Assembly: GCA_029880665.1 (NCBI GenBank)
Contig: JAOUNZ010000008.1
Coordinates: forward strand, 1 to 15,337
Direction of reading: 5' to 3'
From: Candidatus Nitrosopumilus sp.
GTDB lineage: Archaea > Thermoproteota > Nitrososphaeria > Nitrososphaerales > Nitrosopumilaceae
Length of the DNA stretch: 15,337 nt
Below are positions 1 to 6,555 of the stretch, piece after piece. The notes below the pieces were generated by a model that was not told the DNA's origin, ran no database searches, and saw only the letters and a program-made list of their open reading frames with translations. Positions within the stretch are counted from its first letter, which is position 1, and the number at the start of each line of letters is the position of its first letter. A program made the position numbers and the translations under genes.

Positions 1-1211
1 TGAATGTAGATGAAAAATCATTCACAGTAAATGTTGAGCCATTTAGAGGTGGAGGAATAACTGTTCCGTATTGGGAAGGAGAAAGTATTCCAATTGATTA
101 CAAAACTTCAAGAAAAGTGGGATCGTTTCGTAGTAAAGTCAAAAATGGTGCCCTTGTATTAACCAATAAAATTATCGAGAAATTAATTTTTAATGACATT
201 TCTGATGAAAATAATATTTTAATTGAATCAAACAAATCTTCTGGTTCGATTGTAATTCATTCATGTTTTGGCACTAAAATTAATTCTACATTATCAACAT
301 TGCTATCTTCAGTATTATCTTCAATGCTGGGATCAATAGTTGATTCACGTTCAGATGGTTATAGAATTGTTTTATCTTCTAGATCACGTATTTCAGAAAA
401 ACTTTTTACTGAAGTTTTAAAAGATGATTATAATTTACAATCTATTGTTAGCGCATCTTTAACTGGAACACATAATGTTAATTGGAGAACATGGTGTGTT
501 GCAAAAAAATTTGGCATAGTTGGAAGAGGGGCAATTTATGAAAAAAAATCAGCAAGATTTCTATGTGAACGATATTCTAAAACTCCGCTTGTACGTGAAG
601 TATTTCGTGAATTATTTCACGATAAATATGATCTAAAAAATTGTGATGATATACTAAAAAAAATACGTGATGGCGAAATACATCTTAAATGGTTAGAAGT
701 TGATCAATTTTCAAAACTAGCAGAACCTATTTTAGATCATACTACAAAATATTATTCCTCTCCAGCAAATCTTGACAAAGGAATTATCAACCTGGTAAAA
801 TCTAGACTTGAAAAAACTAAACATCGTTTGATTTGTACTAGATGTGGAAAATGGGAACGCGTGTTTCAAACATCCGAAGTAAAAAATAATTTGATATGTC
901 CTTATTGTAAAGCACGACAAATTACTGCAACATATTATTCTGATTATAGTTTACCTAAGATAATTCAAAAAAAGCATCAAGGAAAAAAATTATCTTCTGA
1001 CGAAAAACATAAATTTGATCGTGCCTGGAAAGTCGCTTCTTTAGTGGAAAATTTTGGAAAAATTGCTATTATTGTAATGTCTGGATATGGAGTTGGTGCT
1101 GATACTGCAGCAAGAATATTACGAAATATGATTGATGAAGAACATCTGTTCAGACAAATATATGAAGCAGAAAGACAGTATATTGTAACTAAAGGATTCT
1201 GGGATTCTTAA
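1..1211 (+). CDS. Lhr-family ATP-dependent helicase, C-terminal part (5' end outside window)
   Basis: The reading frame is open from the first bases of the window, so the GTG at 117 is not the true start; residues encoded before it (FRGGGITVPYWEGE, then KTSRKVGSF) look like the Lhr segment that follows the RecA domains. Lhr proteins are large superfamily-2 3'-5' helicases acting on DNA, RNA or hybrids in repair and replication-linked processes. Only the accessory part is present: winged-helix and beta-barrel region, then a C-x2-C-x17-C-x2-C cluster (Cys codons at 834, 843, 897, 906), probably a zinc site, and near the end GYGVGADTAARIL, a helix-hairpin-like segment typical of archaeal Lhr C-termini. 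The Walker motifs lie upstream and cannot be seen. The gene converges on the RPA-like gene and overlaps its stop by four bases. Family assignment is fairly secure; the subgroup is not. Confidence 0.82.
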   Translation, partial: NVDEKSFTVNVEPFRGGGITVPYWEGESIPIDYKTSRKVGSFRSKVKNGALVLTNKIIEKLIFNDISDENNILIESNKSSGSIVIHSCFGTKINSTLSTLLSSVLSSMLGSIVDSRSDGYRIVLSSRSRISEKLFTEVLKDDYNLQSIVSASLTGTHNVNWRTWCVAKKFGIVGRGAIYEKKSARFLCERYSKTPLVREVFRELFHDKYDLKNCDDILKKIRDGEIHLKWLEVDQFSKLAEPILDHTTKYYSSPANLDKGIINLVKSRLEKTKHRLICTRCGKWERVFQTSEVKNNLICPYCKARQITATYYSDYSLPKIIQKKHQGKKLSSDEKHKFDRAWKVASLVENFGKIAIIVMSGYGVGADTAARILRNMIDEEHLFRQIYEAERQYIVTKGFWDS

Positions 1212-2605
1212 TTTTTCTTTGTAATTTTAGAAAATGCCGTTAGAACCAATTCAATTCTACCTTCAAGTCCAGCTTTTGCATTGAGACCTGTAATCGAAAC
1301 AATTTCTCCTAATTCACATTTGTCAATTAGCCTTGCTTGATTCCTCCAACCTTTTACCCAAATTTGACCGGTGTCATCTTCAACAAACATTTCTGAAAGT
1401 AAAATTGATTCCCCAGTTTTTGTTTGAACCTCGCGTCTCTCTGGAACTTTTAATATTATTGCTTCAATGCAATAACTTCCATCAAGTTTTACATCATTAA
1501 TCTTTGTTCTGATCTTAGACAGTGATGGAATTGATTCATCATTATCTAATTTCCTTACAAAAGAATTTTCATCTAGTGTAATTGAATTTCCATAAACTTT
1601 AGTTGGCATACATTCTATCACATCACCTTCCACACAAATACTAGTTGAATTTGAAAAATCACTAATATTGTACAAATTTTTCTTACTGTCTACTGCTAAA
1701 ATCATATTTTTATCATTATCTGATGATGTTATTGAAAGTATTCGTGCAATGATTGGCTCTACTTCTTTTCCGCCTTCAATTTCAATAACTGTAGCGTCAT
1801 TTCCATGAATTTCCAATCCTTGATTTCCTGATTTTACCCTAACTCCTAATAATCTTATTTTAGCTGAATGTGAAATCATGTTAGGTATTGATGTTTCATC
1901 TTTGCCCCAAAGTACTACTCGAATTCCATTCCCGTCCTTCCCTTTTAGCCTCATTCTCAGTGCTTTTCCAGGTTGACCTCTAGAATTTGTAAATTCCATT
2001 CCGCTAATCATACCATCAATCATTCCTGAGATTACAAGATCTTTTTGTCCTTCTTTTAATTCACTAATGTCTTTTGTAATTGTGTCGATAGTTGGAATCT
2101 CACTTTTTGTATCTGCAGTTTCAATGTTTGATCCAGATCCAATGTTAATTGTTGGAGAACCATCAAGATCTGATTTAACATAAGCTTTGATGATTTTAAT
2201 TAAATCTCCCGGTTTTAGATTTTCAATTCCTGGTAGATTTGCTTTTTCATCCCATAATTTCACACTTGCAGTAGAATTCTTATCGTAAACAGTCATTGTT
2301 CTAAGATAAAACGGAGATCCATCTTTTCTCGAAAATTGTTTTGCAGGTGAAAGATTCAGAACTCTTGTTTCCAATGTTATTTCTTTTGCTCCTGCATAAA
2401 GATCTTTCAAACCCATCTCGACTTTAAGTGGTTCAGATAATACAACTCCATAATCAGATGCTATCAAAAATAGTGCTCCTTGATCAGTTAGATACCCTGC
2501 ACCTATTTTTTCTTTTTTCAACTTTATCTGTTCTTCAATATCATTTCTAGTTAATTCTGGTTTTTGCTCGAGAAATCTAGCAATAAGATTTTCAAATTCA
2601 GACAA
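1208..2605 (-). CDS. RPA-like single-stranded DNA-binding protein (multi-OB fold)
   Basis: This 465-aa protein resembles archaeal replication factor A, which coats single-stranded DNA in replication, repair and recombination. The N-terminal segment (about 1-55, including KKEKIGAGYLTDQGALFLIA) matches the helical domain common in archaeal RPA large subunits. OB folds are visible at about 75-160 (ASVKLWDE then LKPGDLIKI), 187-277 (GIRVVLWGKDE), and 376-460 (DDTGQIWVKGWRN); 282-350 may be a weak fourth. I see no C-terminal zinc finger of the kind found in some archaeal RPAs. The start is TTG; a nearby ATG at 2608-2610 is out of frame, and the frame closes upstream at 2651-2653. There is no Shine-Dalgarno sequence, consistent with leaderless transcription. 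Its stop overlaps the helicase stop. The convergent helicase also acts on nucleic acid, but a joint role is inference. Confidence 0.88.
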   Translation of the reverse strand: MSEFENLIARFLEQKPELTRNDIEEQIKLKKEKIGAGYLTDQGALFLIASDYGVVLSEPLKVEMGLKDLYAGAKEITLETRVLNLSPAKQFSRKDGSPFYLRTMTVYDKNSTASVKLWDEKANLPGIENLKPGDLIKIIKAYVKSDLDGSPTINIGSGSNIETADTKSEIPTIDTITKDISELKEGQKDLVISGMIDGMISGMEFTNSRGQPGKALRMRLKGKDGNGIRVVLWGKDETSIPNMISHSAKIRLLGVRVKSGNQGLEIHGNDATVIEIEGGKEVEPIIARILSITSSDNDKNMILAVDSKKNLYNISDFSNSTSICVEGDVIECMPTKVYGNSITLDENSFVRKLDNDESIPSLSKIRTKINDVKLDGSYCIEAIILKVPERREVQTKTGESILLSEMFVEDDTGQIWVKGWRNQARLIDKCELGEIVSITGLNAKAGLEGRIELVLTAFSKITKKN

Positions 2606-2630
2606 TTCATTTTTTTGATAAACGGTTCTA

Positions 2631-2640
2631 TTAATAAAAA
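2631..2640 (-). promoter_or_regulatory. Possible TATA box for the RPA-like gene
   Basis: Read on the minus strand this is TTTTTATTAA, centred about 30 nt upstream of the TTG start at 2605. That spacing fits an archaeal TATA element driving a leaderless or nearly leaderless mRNA. The surrounding DNA is very AT-rich, so chance matches are likely. Confidence 0.3.
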
Positions 2641-2666
2641 TTTCATTAGTTTAACAGTTTGATTTT

Positions 2667-2770
2667 TTTAGAAATGATCGCTTTCTTACATTTTTTCTAA
2701 ACTCAAATTTTTTAAATCAACACTTTTCTAAATTACTGCATGTTTTATTCAAATTAATTCCAATTATTTG
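2667..2770. repeat. AT-rich direct and inverted repeats in a divergent promoter region
   Basis: The 221-bp gap between the RPA-like gene and the ABC ATPase holds no open frame that I can support. TTTAGAAA at 2667-2674 is inverted relative to TTTCTAAA at 2694-2701 and 2725-2732. An imperfect palindrome, CAAATTAATT then CC then AATTATTTG, spans 2750-2770, upstream of the ABC TATA-like box. These could be operator sites for one of the divergent genes, but in DNA this AT-rich short repeats also arise by chance. Confidence 0.3.
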
Positions 2771-2797
2771 AAAATTATCATGATTTACTTCACTAGC

Positions 2798-2806
2798 TAA
2801 ATTAAT
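2798..2806 (+). promoter_or_regulatory. Possible TATA box for the ABC exporter genes
   Basis: TAAATTAAT is centred about 25 nt before the ATG at 2827, the spacing expected if transcription begins at or next to the start codon. No Shine-Dalgarno-like sequence lies between the two, which supports a leaderless arrangement. Confidence 0.42.
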
Positions 2807-2826
2807 AGGAAGATCGCAATTTTATT

Positions 2827-3765
2827 ATGTCTTGCATTAGCGTTAACCATCTGTCAAAATCTTATGGCTGTATTTGTGCTGTGGACGATCTTGTATTATC
2901 AGTAAAATCTGGACAAGTCTTTGGATTTTTGGGGCCTAATGGGGCTGGAAAATCGACAACAATAAAACTTCTTACTACACTCATTCCTCCCTCAAGTGGC
3001 TCTCTTTCTATTCTTGGTATAGATGCTATAGCAACGCCTCTTCAAATTCGTCATAAAATAGGAGTTGTTTTACAACAACCAAGCTATGAACCTACCCTCT
3101 CTGTTGAAAAATCTCTTGATAAGTATGGAATGATGTGGGATGTTCCAAAAACCGAACGCAAAAGAAGAATGGAACAGCTTTTAAAAGATTTTGATCTAGT
3201 GGAAATTCGAAAAAAAAGAAACGAAGATCTTTCGATTGGTCAAAGAAGAAGAGTACAAGTTGCACGTGAATTTATGCATGATATGGAATTGTTGTTTTTA
3301 GATGAACCCACCGTTGGTCTGGATCCAAACGCTAGAAGAAAATTATTAGATTACTTGAAAATTAAAGTAAAAACCGGACTAACTATTTTTTATACCACAC
3401 ATATTCTAAGCGAAGCTGAATATCTTTGTGATCAAATAGCTATTATTGATAAAGGAAAAATCATTACTGTTGATTCTCCCGATGCACTAAAAAATAGATT
3501 TGGAAAAGAAAAAACTATAAAAATCCATTTATTAGAAAAACGACCCGAAATCTTATCTCTTCTGACTGGAATCTTAGATTGTAAAATTAATTTTGAGAGT
3601 GGAACTAATATCATAATTCACTCAGAGCAATCAGAATTGGTATTATTGCAAATATTGAAAATACTTAATAAAAATAACATTGAGATTGAAGATTTATCTG
3701 CTGTCCCAACAAGCCTTGAAGAAATATTTCTAAAAATGATGAACAAAAATGCATCCAATAATTAG
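2827..3765 (+). CDS. ABC transporter ATP-binding protein, DrrA/CcmA-like exporter type
   Basis: This 312-aa protein is the nucleotide-binding subunit that would power the ABC-2 permease encoded next. Visible motifs are Walker A GPNGAGKST (36-44), Q-loop in VVLQQP (about 80-85), signature LSIGQRRR (135-142), Walker B LLFLDEPTVGLD (155-166) and the H-loop in YTTHILSEAE (189-198, His192). The C-terminal extension after about 225 is typical of DrrA/NodI-like exporter ATPases. The third signature residue is Ile where Gly is most common. The start ATG follows a TATA-like box at leaderless spacing. The 3' end overlaps the permease gene by 17 bases, implying coupled expression. The substrate cannot be read from sequence; relatives export drugs, lipids or glycans. 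Confidence 0.93.
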   Translation: MSCISVNHLSKSYGCICAVDDLVLSVKSGQVFGFLGPNGAGKSTTIKLLTTLIPPSSGSLSILGIDAIATPLQIRHKIGVVLQQPSYEPTLSVEKSLDKYGMMWDVPKTERKRRMEQLLKDFDLVEIRKKRNEDLSIGQRRRVQVAREFMHDMELLFLDEPTVGLDPNARRKLLDYLKIKVKTGLTIFYTTHILSEAEYLCDQIAIIDKGKIITVDSPDALKNRFGKEKTIKIHLLEKRPEILSLLTGILDCKINFESGTNIIIHSEQSELVLLQILKILNKNNIEIEDLSAVPTSLEEIFLKMMNKNASNN

Positions 3766-4510
3766 ACTAGTGAATCGAAATCTGACGATTTCTCTTAATC
3801 CGGGATTCTTAATTTGGCAAGTAATTTTTCCTCTAATCTATATTTTTGTTGCAGGATTTGCATACGCGCCATTAATTCATGAAGTTCCATTTGGAGCAAA
3901 AGATCTTGATTATCCTGCATTTTTAGCATCAGGTATGATTGGATTTAATATTATGAATAGTACGCTTGTTTCTGGTATCATTATTTGGAATGATAGAAGA
4001 CATGGAATGTTTGAACAAATAATGTCTGGGCCATTTACTCGGAGTCATTATATTCTTAGTAATATTTGTACCATAGGAATTGTTGGATTAGTCAGTGCAG
4101 CTTTGATTGCTCTAGTTGGATATCCTGTGTTTTTTGAATCTGTGGAGTTTGCAATTATAACAATCCCAATACTTATTTTTGGCGCAATAATTGGCTCTGT
4201 ATTATTTGGCTCATTGGCATCAATAATTTCTACCCGACTACGCTCAAGTGAGGGATTTAATGTAATTATTAATACTGTTTTTCTTTTCTTTGCTTTTGTT
4301 AGTACTGCGTTTTATCCTGCAGACGGTGCTCCTGAACCCCTTCGATCTGCATTCTATCTTAACCCACTTACTTATCTTGTAGATGTAATTAGAGCAGGAA
4401 TTTTTGGTAATATTACTGACTTTGTTATTTTTGAAATGTTAGTTCTTGTTGGGATTGCATCGGTGTTATTTGTAATTGCTTCAAAACTTCTTACAAAATT
4501 AGATTTTTAA
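3749..4510 (+). CDS. ABC-2 type transporter permease
   Basis: This 253-aa integral membrane protein has six likely membrane segments at about 20-40, 57-80, 103-128, 134-160, 171-190 and 225-246, as in ABC-2 permeases. The family signature before the last segment is present (FYPADGAPEPLR, then FYLNPLTYLVDVIRAG, about 188-217). It would dimerise and pair with the preceding ATPase to export an unknown substrate across the cytoplasmic membrane. Its ATG lies inside the end of the ATPase gene, the usual arrangement for translational coupling. The stop codon overlaps that of the convergent dehydrogenase-like gene within TTAA at 4507-4510. Confidence 0.92.
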   Translation: MHPIIRLVNRNLTISLNPGFLIWQVIFPLIYIFVAGFAYAPLIHEVPFGAKDLDYPAFLASGMIGFNIMNSTLVSGIIIWNDRRHGMFEQIMSGPFTRSHYILSNICTIGIVGLVSAALIALVGYPVFFESVEFAIITIPILIFGAIIGSVLFGSLASIISTRLRSSEGFNVIINTVFLFFAFVSTAFYPADGAPEPLRSAFYLNPLTYLVDVIRAGIFGNITDFVIFEMLVLVGIASVLFVIASKLLTKLDF

Positions 4511-5271
4511 TTACCATAATTATTTTTAAATTTTTCATATAATTCATTAATTTTTTTAACAGTGTCTAAATTTTCATCTTCTACTAAATCTAGATTTGGA
4601 ATAACGCAATGACCACCAATAATCCCTGGATACATTTTTGGTCTATTACCTAAATTCTCATGAATTTCATCTGCAAATTTCCACATTTCATCAAAGTCTA
4701 TGCCTTCTTTTTCACAAATCATTTTTGTAATTTGAGAATAATTGATCAACCATCCATAATATGTTGTATCAACTAATATCTTTGCAAATTCTGCAGTTTT
4801 GGTTGTTGACATCCATTCTATTTTTTGAAATCTTTTCTCTAATTCTGATTTTATTTCTGGTTCTATTTGTTTATTATCTGATGAAACAAATTTTGTATAC
4901 TTTTTAATATCATCCAAAAATCTACTATGTACTCCACGAACAGGCGAAAACAATATGGGAATTTTGAATTTTTCTTGAATTTTTTTTGTTGTTCCAGGTT
5001 TTACTGTAGAATGAATCAAAACTATTTTCAAACCTTGAATTTTATTGATCCAGTTTGACGTAATATCTATAAAATCCGTTAATTCTCCTGGAATGCAAAC
5101 ATGAAGATATTCTGGATTCTGGATTGTAGAATTTTTTGAATAATTCTTACATCTTGAATAATCAGAATCAATTCCTACACAATCAAGATTTCTTTCAACA
5201 AGTAAATTGAATAATGTCTTTCCAACTTCCCCCATTCCTAATACGATATCTGTCACTGTACCTAATTTCAT
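4507..5271 (-). CDS. Short nucleotide-sugar dehydrogenase-like protein without the C-terminal domain
   Basis: The 254-aa product matches the N-terminal and central parts of UDP-glucose/GDP-mannose dehydrogenases, which oxidise nucleotide sugars to uronic acids with two NAD+. Seen: Rossmann motif LGMGEVG (11-17), IHSTVKPGTT (86-95), SPVRGVHSRF (109-118), AEFAKILVDTT with Lys164 at the expected place (160-170), and IGGHCVIPNLDL (218-229), matching the GGHC-P catalytic-cysteine motif with Cys222. Family members are usually above 400 aa; here the protein ends about 30 residues after the Cys, so the C-terminal sugar-nucleotide-binding domain is absent. The natural TAA and intact frame argue against simple decay. 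It lies downstream of tRNA-Gln and the DUF354 gene on the same strand. It may bind a different substrate or need a partner; activity is uncertain. Confidence 0.75.
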   Translation of the reverse strand: MKLGTVTDIVLGMGEVGKTLFNLLVERNLDCVGIDSDYSRCKNYSKNSTIQNPEYLHVCIPGELTDFIDITSNWINKIQGLKIVLIHSTVKPGTTKKIQEKFKIPILFSPVRGVHSRFLDDIKKYTKFVSSDNKQIEPEIKSELEKRFQKIEWMSTTKTAEFAKILVDTTYYGWLINYSQITKMICEKEGIDFDEMWKFADEIHENLGNRPKMYPGIIGGHCVIPNLDLVEDENLDTVKKINELYEKFKNNYGN

Positions 5272-5324
5272 GAAAACAATCTATATTATATTCGTGTTAT
5301 AACTCATTTTTGTTTTTATAAAGG

Positions 5325-5397
5325 TAGCCCGGCCCAGACTCGAACTGGGGTCAAAGGCTTCAAAGGCCTCTATGCTTGACCGCTACACTACCGGGCT
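5325..5397 (-). tRNA. tRNA-Gln (anticodon TTG)
   Basis: On the minus strand a full cloverleaf forms: 7-bp acceptor stem (AGCCCGG with CCGGGCT), D arm with G-U pairs, anticodon stem GAGGC/GCCTT, loop CTTTGAA with TTG at 5361-5363, four-base variable loop, T stem CCCAG/CTGGG with loop TTCGAGT. The discriminator base is A (5325) and CCA is not encoded. The first pair is A1-U72, as expected for archaeal tRNA-Gln. Archaea normally charge it with glutamate and amidate it with GatDE, which is encoded at 12111-15319. There is no intron. No clear T-run follows, so read-through into the dehydrogenase-like gene is possible. Confidence 0.96.
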
Positions 5398-5430
5398 GCT
5401 AAATCGAGCACTTTTATTCCCTTAATGAAC

Positions 5431-5440
5431 TTTTTATTTA
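5431..5440 (-). promoter_or_regulatory. Possible TATA box for tRNA-Gln
   Basis: The minus strand reads TAAATAAAAA here, centred about 38 nt upstream of the mature tRNA 5' end. With a start site some 26 nt downstream this gives a leader of roughly a dozen bases. A similar arrangement precedes the tRNA-Leu gene in this window. Confidence 0.4.
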
Positions 5441-5463
5441 ATTAACTTAGAATTTAACTGAAA

Positions 5464-6492
5464 TTATTCTTTCATAACTTTGATTAGTTTCTGTATGGGA
5501 TCTTCCATATTTCCTACAATTCTTTTTGCTCTCCTCTGTCTTGGTTTTTTTTTTGATCGAATTTCCTTTTTAATATAATTGGAAATTCTCTCTGGATTTG
5601 TTTCCCGTTTTATCAAATATTTCTTTACAAGAAAATCTTCAATTATGTTAGGAACTGCGTTGTAGGATATGGTTGGAATTCCCATTAGAGCAGATTCAGC
5701 CGTCATTGTTCCACCAGATCCTATGAAAATATCTGTGCTATTTAACAAATGTTTTCCATCATATGACATTTTAACAATTTTAGCTTTTACACCAATTAAT
5801 TTTTGAAGATTTTGAATTTGTTTTGCATATCTTCCTAAAATAACAATATTTTGATCACTATGATCTTCTACAATTTTTTTAATAATTGAAATAGTTCTAC
5901 TAGATTTTGATGTGTATGATGCTTCTTCTTCTTCCACTCTGATCAAAATATTTTTTTGTTTATTGTTATTAAATGGCAACATTGCTTTTTGATTAATTTT
6001 TCTTTTTATGGTAACCGATGCATCAATTGCTTTATATGAAATGATATTCTTTTTGTCAATTCCATATCTGGAAAATTTATTTTTAGGAATTATGTCTGGA
6101 ATTAACAATTTTTGAATCAATGGCAACGTTAATCTCATAACTGCACTAGCGTGCGGTGAATCACAAAATGCAATATGCTTTATATCTAACCCAAATGAAA
6201 TTCTAGCCGCTTCAGGTGAGCAAAAACTAATTGCCATATCTGGTGTGAATATTCTGATTATTTTTGAAAGTTTTTTCATTCGATCTATACTAGTTTTGAG
6301 CTTTGTTTTTTTGTCACTACCACCATATCTTCCTACAAAAATAAGGTTAAAACCACGTATTTTTGCTAGTCTAGAAACTTCTTCATATTCTCTTGAAGTG
6401 CATAAAAGATCATGTTTTTGTCCTAATTTTTCAATTATTGGTTCAGAAAACAATAATTGCTTTGGTGTAAGAATATCAATCCATATTTTCAA
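5464..6492 (-). CDS. DUF354 family protein, GT-B fold, related to UDP-GlcNAc 2-epimerase
   Basis: The 342-aa product begins MKIWIDILTPKQ, the characteristic start of DUF354 proteins, and contains a C-terminal nucleotide-sugar-type loop GSGGTMTAESALMGIPTIS (258-276), as in GT-B enzymes such as UDP-GlcNAc 2-epimerase and MurG. The two halves (about 1-165 and 175-300) look like the paired Rossmann-like domains of that fold. I see no membrane segment. The tail is very basic (RSKKKPRQRRAKR, 312-324), which could contact membrane lipid or nucleic acid. The biochemical function of the family is not established; archaeal members often lie near sugar or surface-polysaccharide genes, as here. The start is TTG; the ATG at 6501-6503 is out of frame, and the family N-terminus fixes the choice. 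Confidence 0.85.
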   Translation of the reverse strand: MKIWIDILTPKQLLFSEPIIEKLGQKHDLLCTSREYEEVSRLAKIRGFNLIFVGRYGGSDKKTKLKTSIDRMKKLSKIIRIFTPDMAISFCSPEAARISFGLDIKHIAFCDSPHASAVMRLTLPLIQKLLIPDIIPKNKFSRYGIDKKNIISYKAIDASVTIKRKINQKAMLPFNNNKQKNILIRVEEEEASYTSKSSRTISIIKKIVEDHSDQNIVILGRYAKQIQNLQKLIGVKAKIVKMSYDGKHLLNSTDIFIGSGGTMTAESALMGIPTISYNAVPNIIEDFLVKKYLIKRETNPERISNYIKKEIRSKKKPRQRRAKRIVGNMEDPIQKLIKVMKE

Positions 6493-6555
6493 GCATTTTT
6501 CATGATTGAAGTTAGTTCAATAAGTTTTTCTTAGTCTATAACTGGATCCTAGATA

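Noticed and set aside
117..119. GTG at 117 as the start of the first gene
   Set aside because: The same frame is open back to the window edge and the residues before it look like Lhr sequence, so the gene is cut by the window and does not start here.
2606..2826. A small gene in the divergent intergenic region
   Set aside because: The few ATG codons there run into stops within about ten codons, and nothing suggests an RNA gene.
6245..6505. An 86-aa plus-strand frame opposite the start of the DUF354 gene
   Set aside because: It is the antisense shadow of a recognisable family N-terminus, with no independent evidence.
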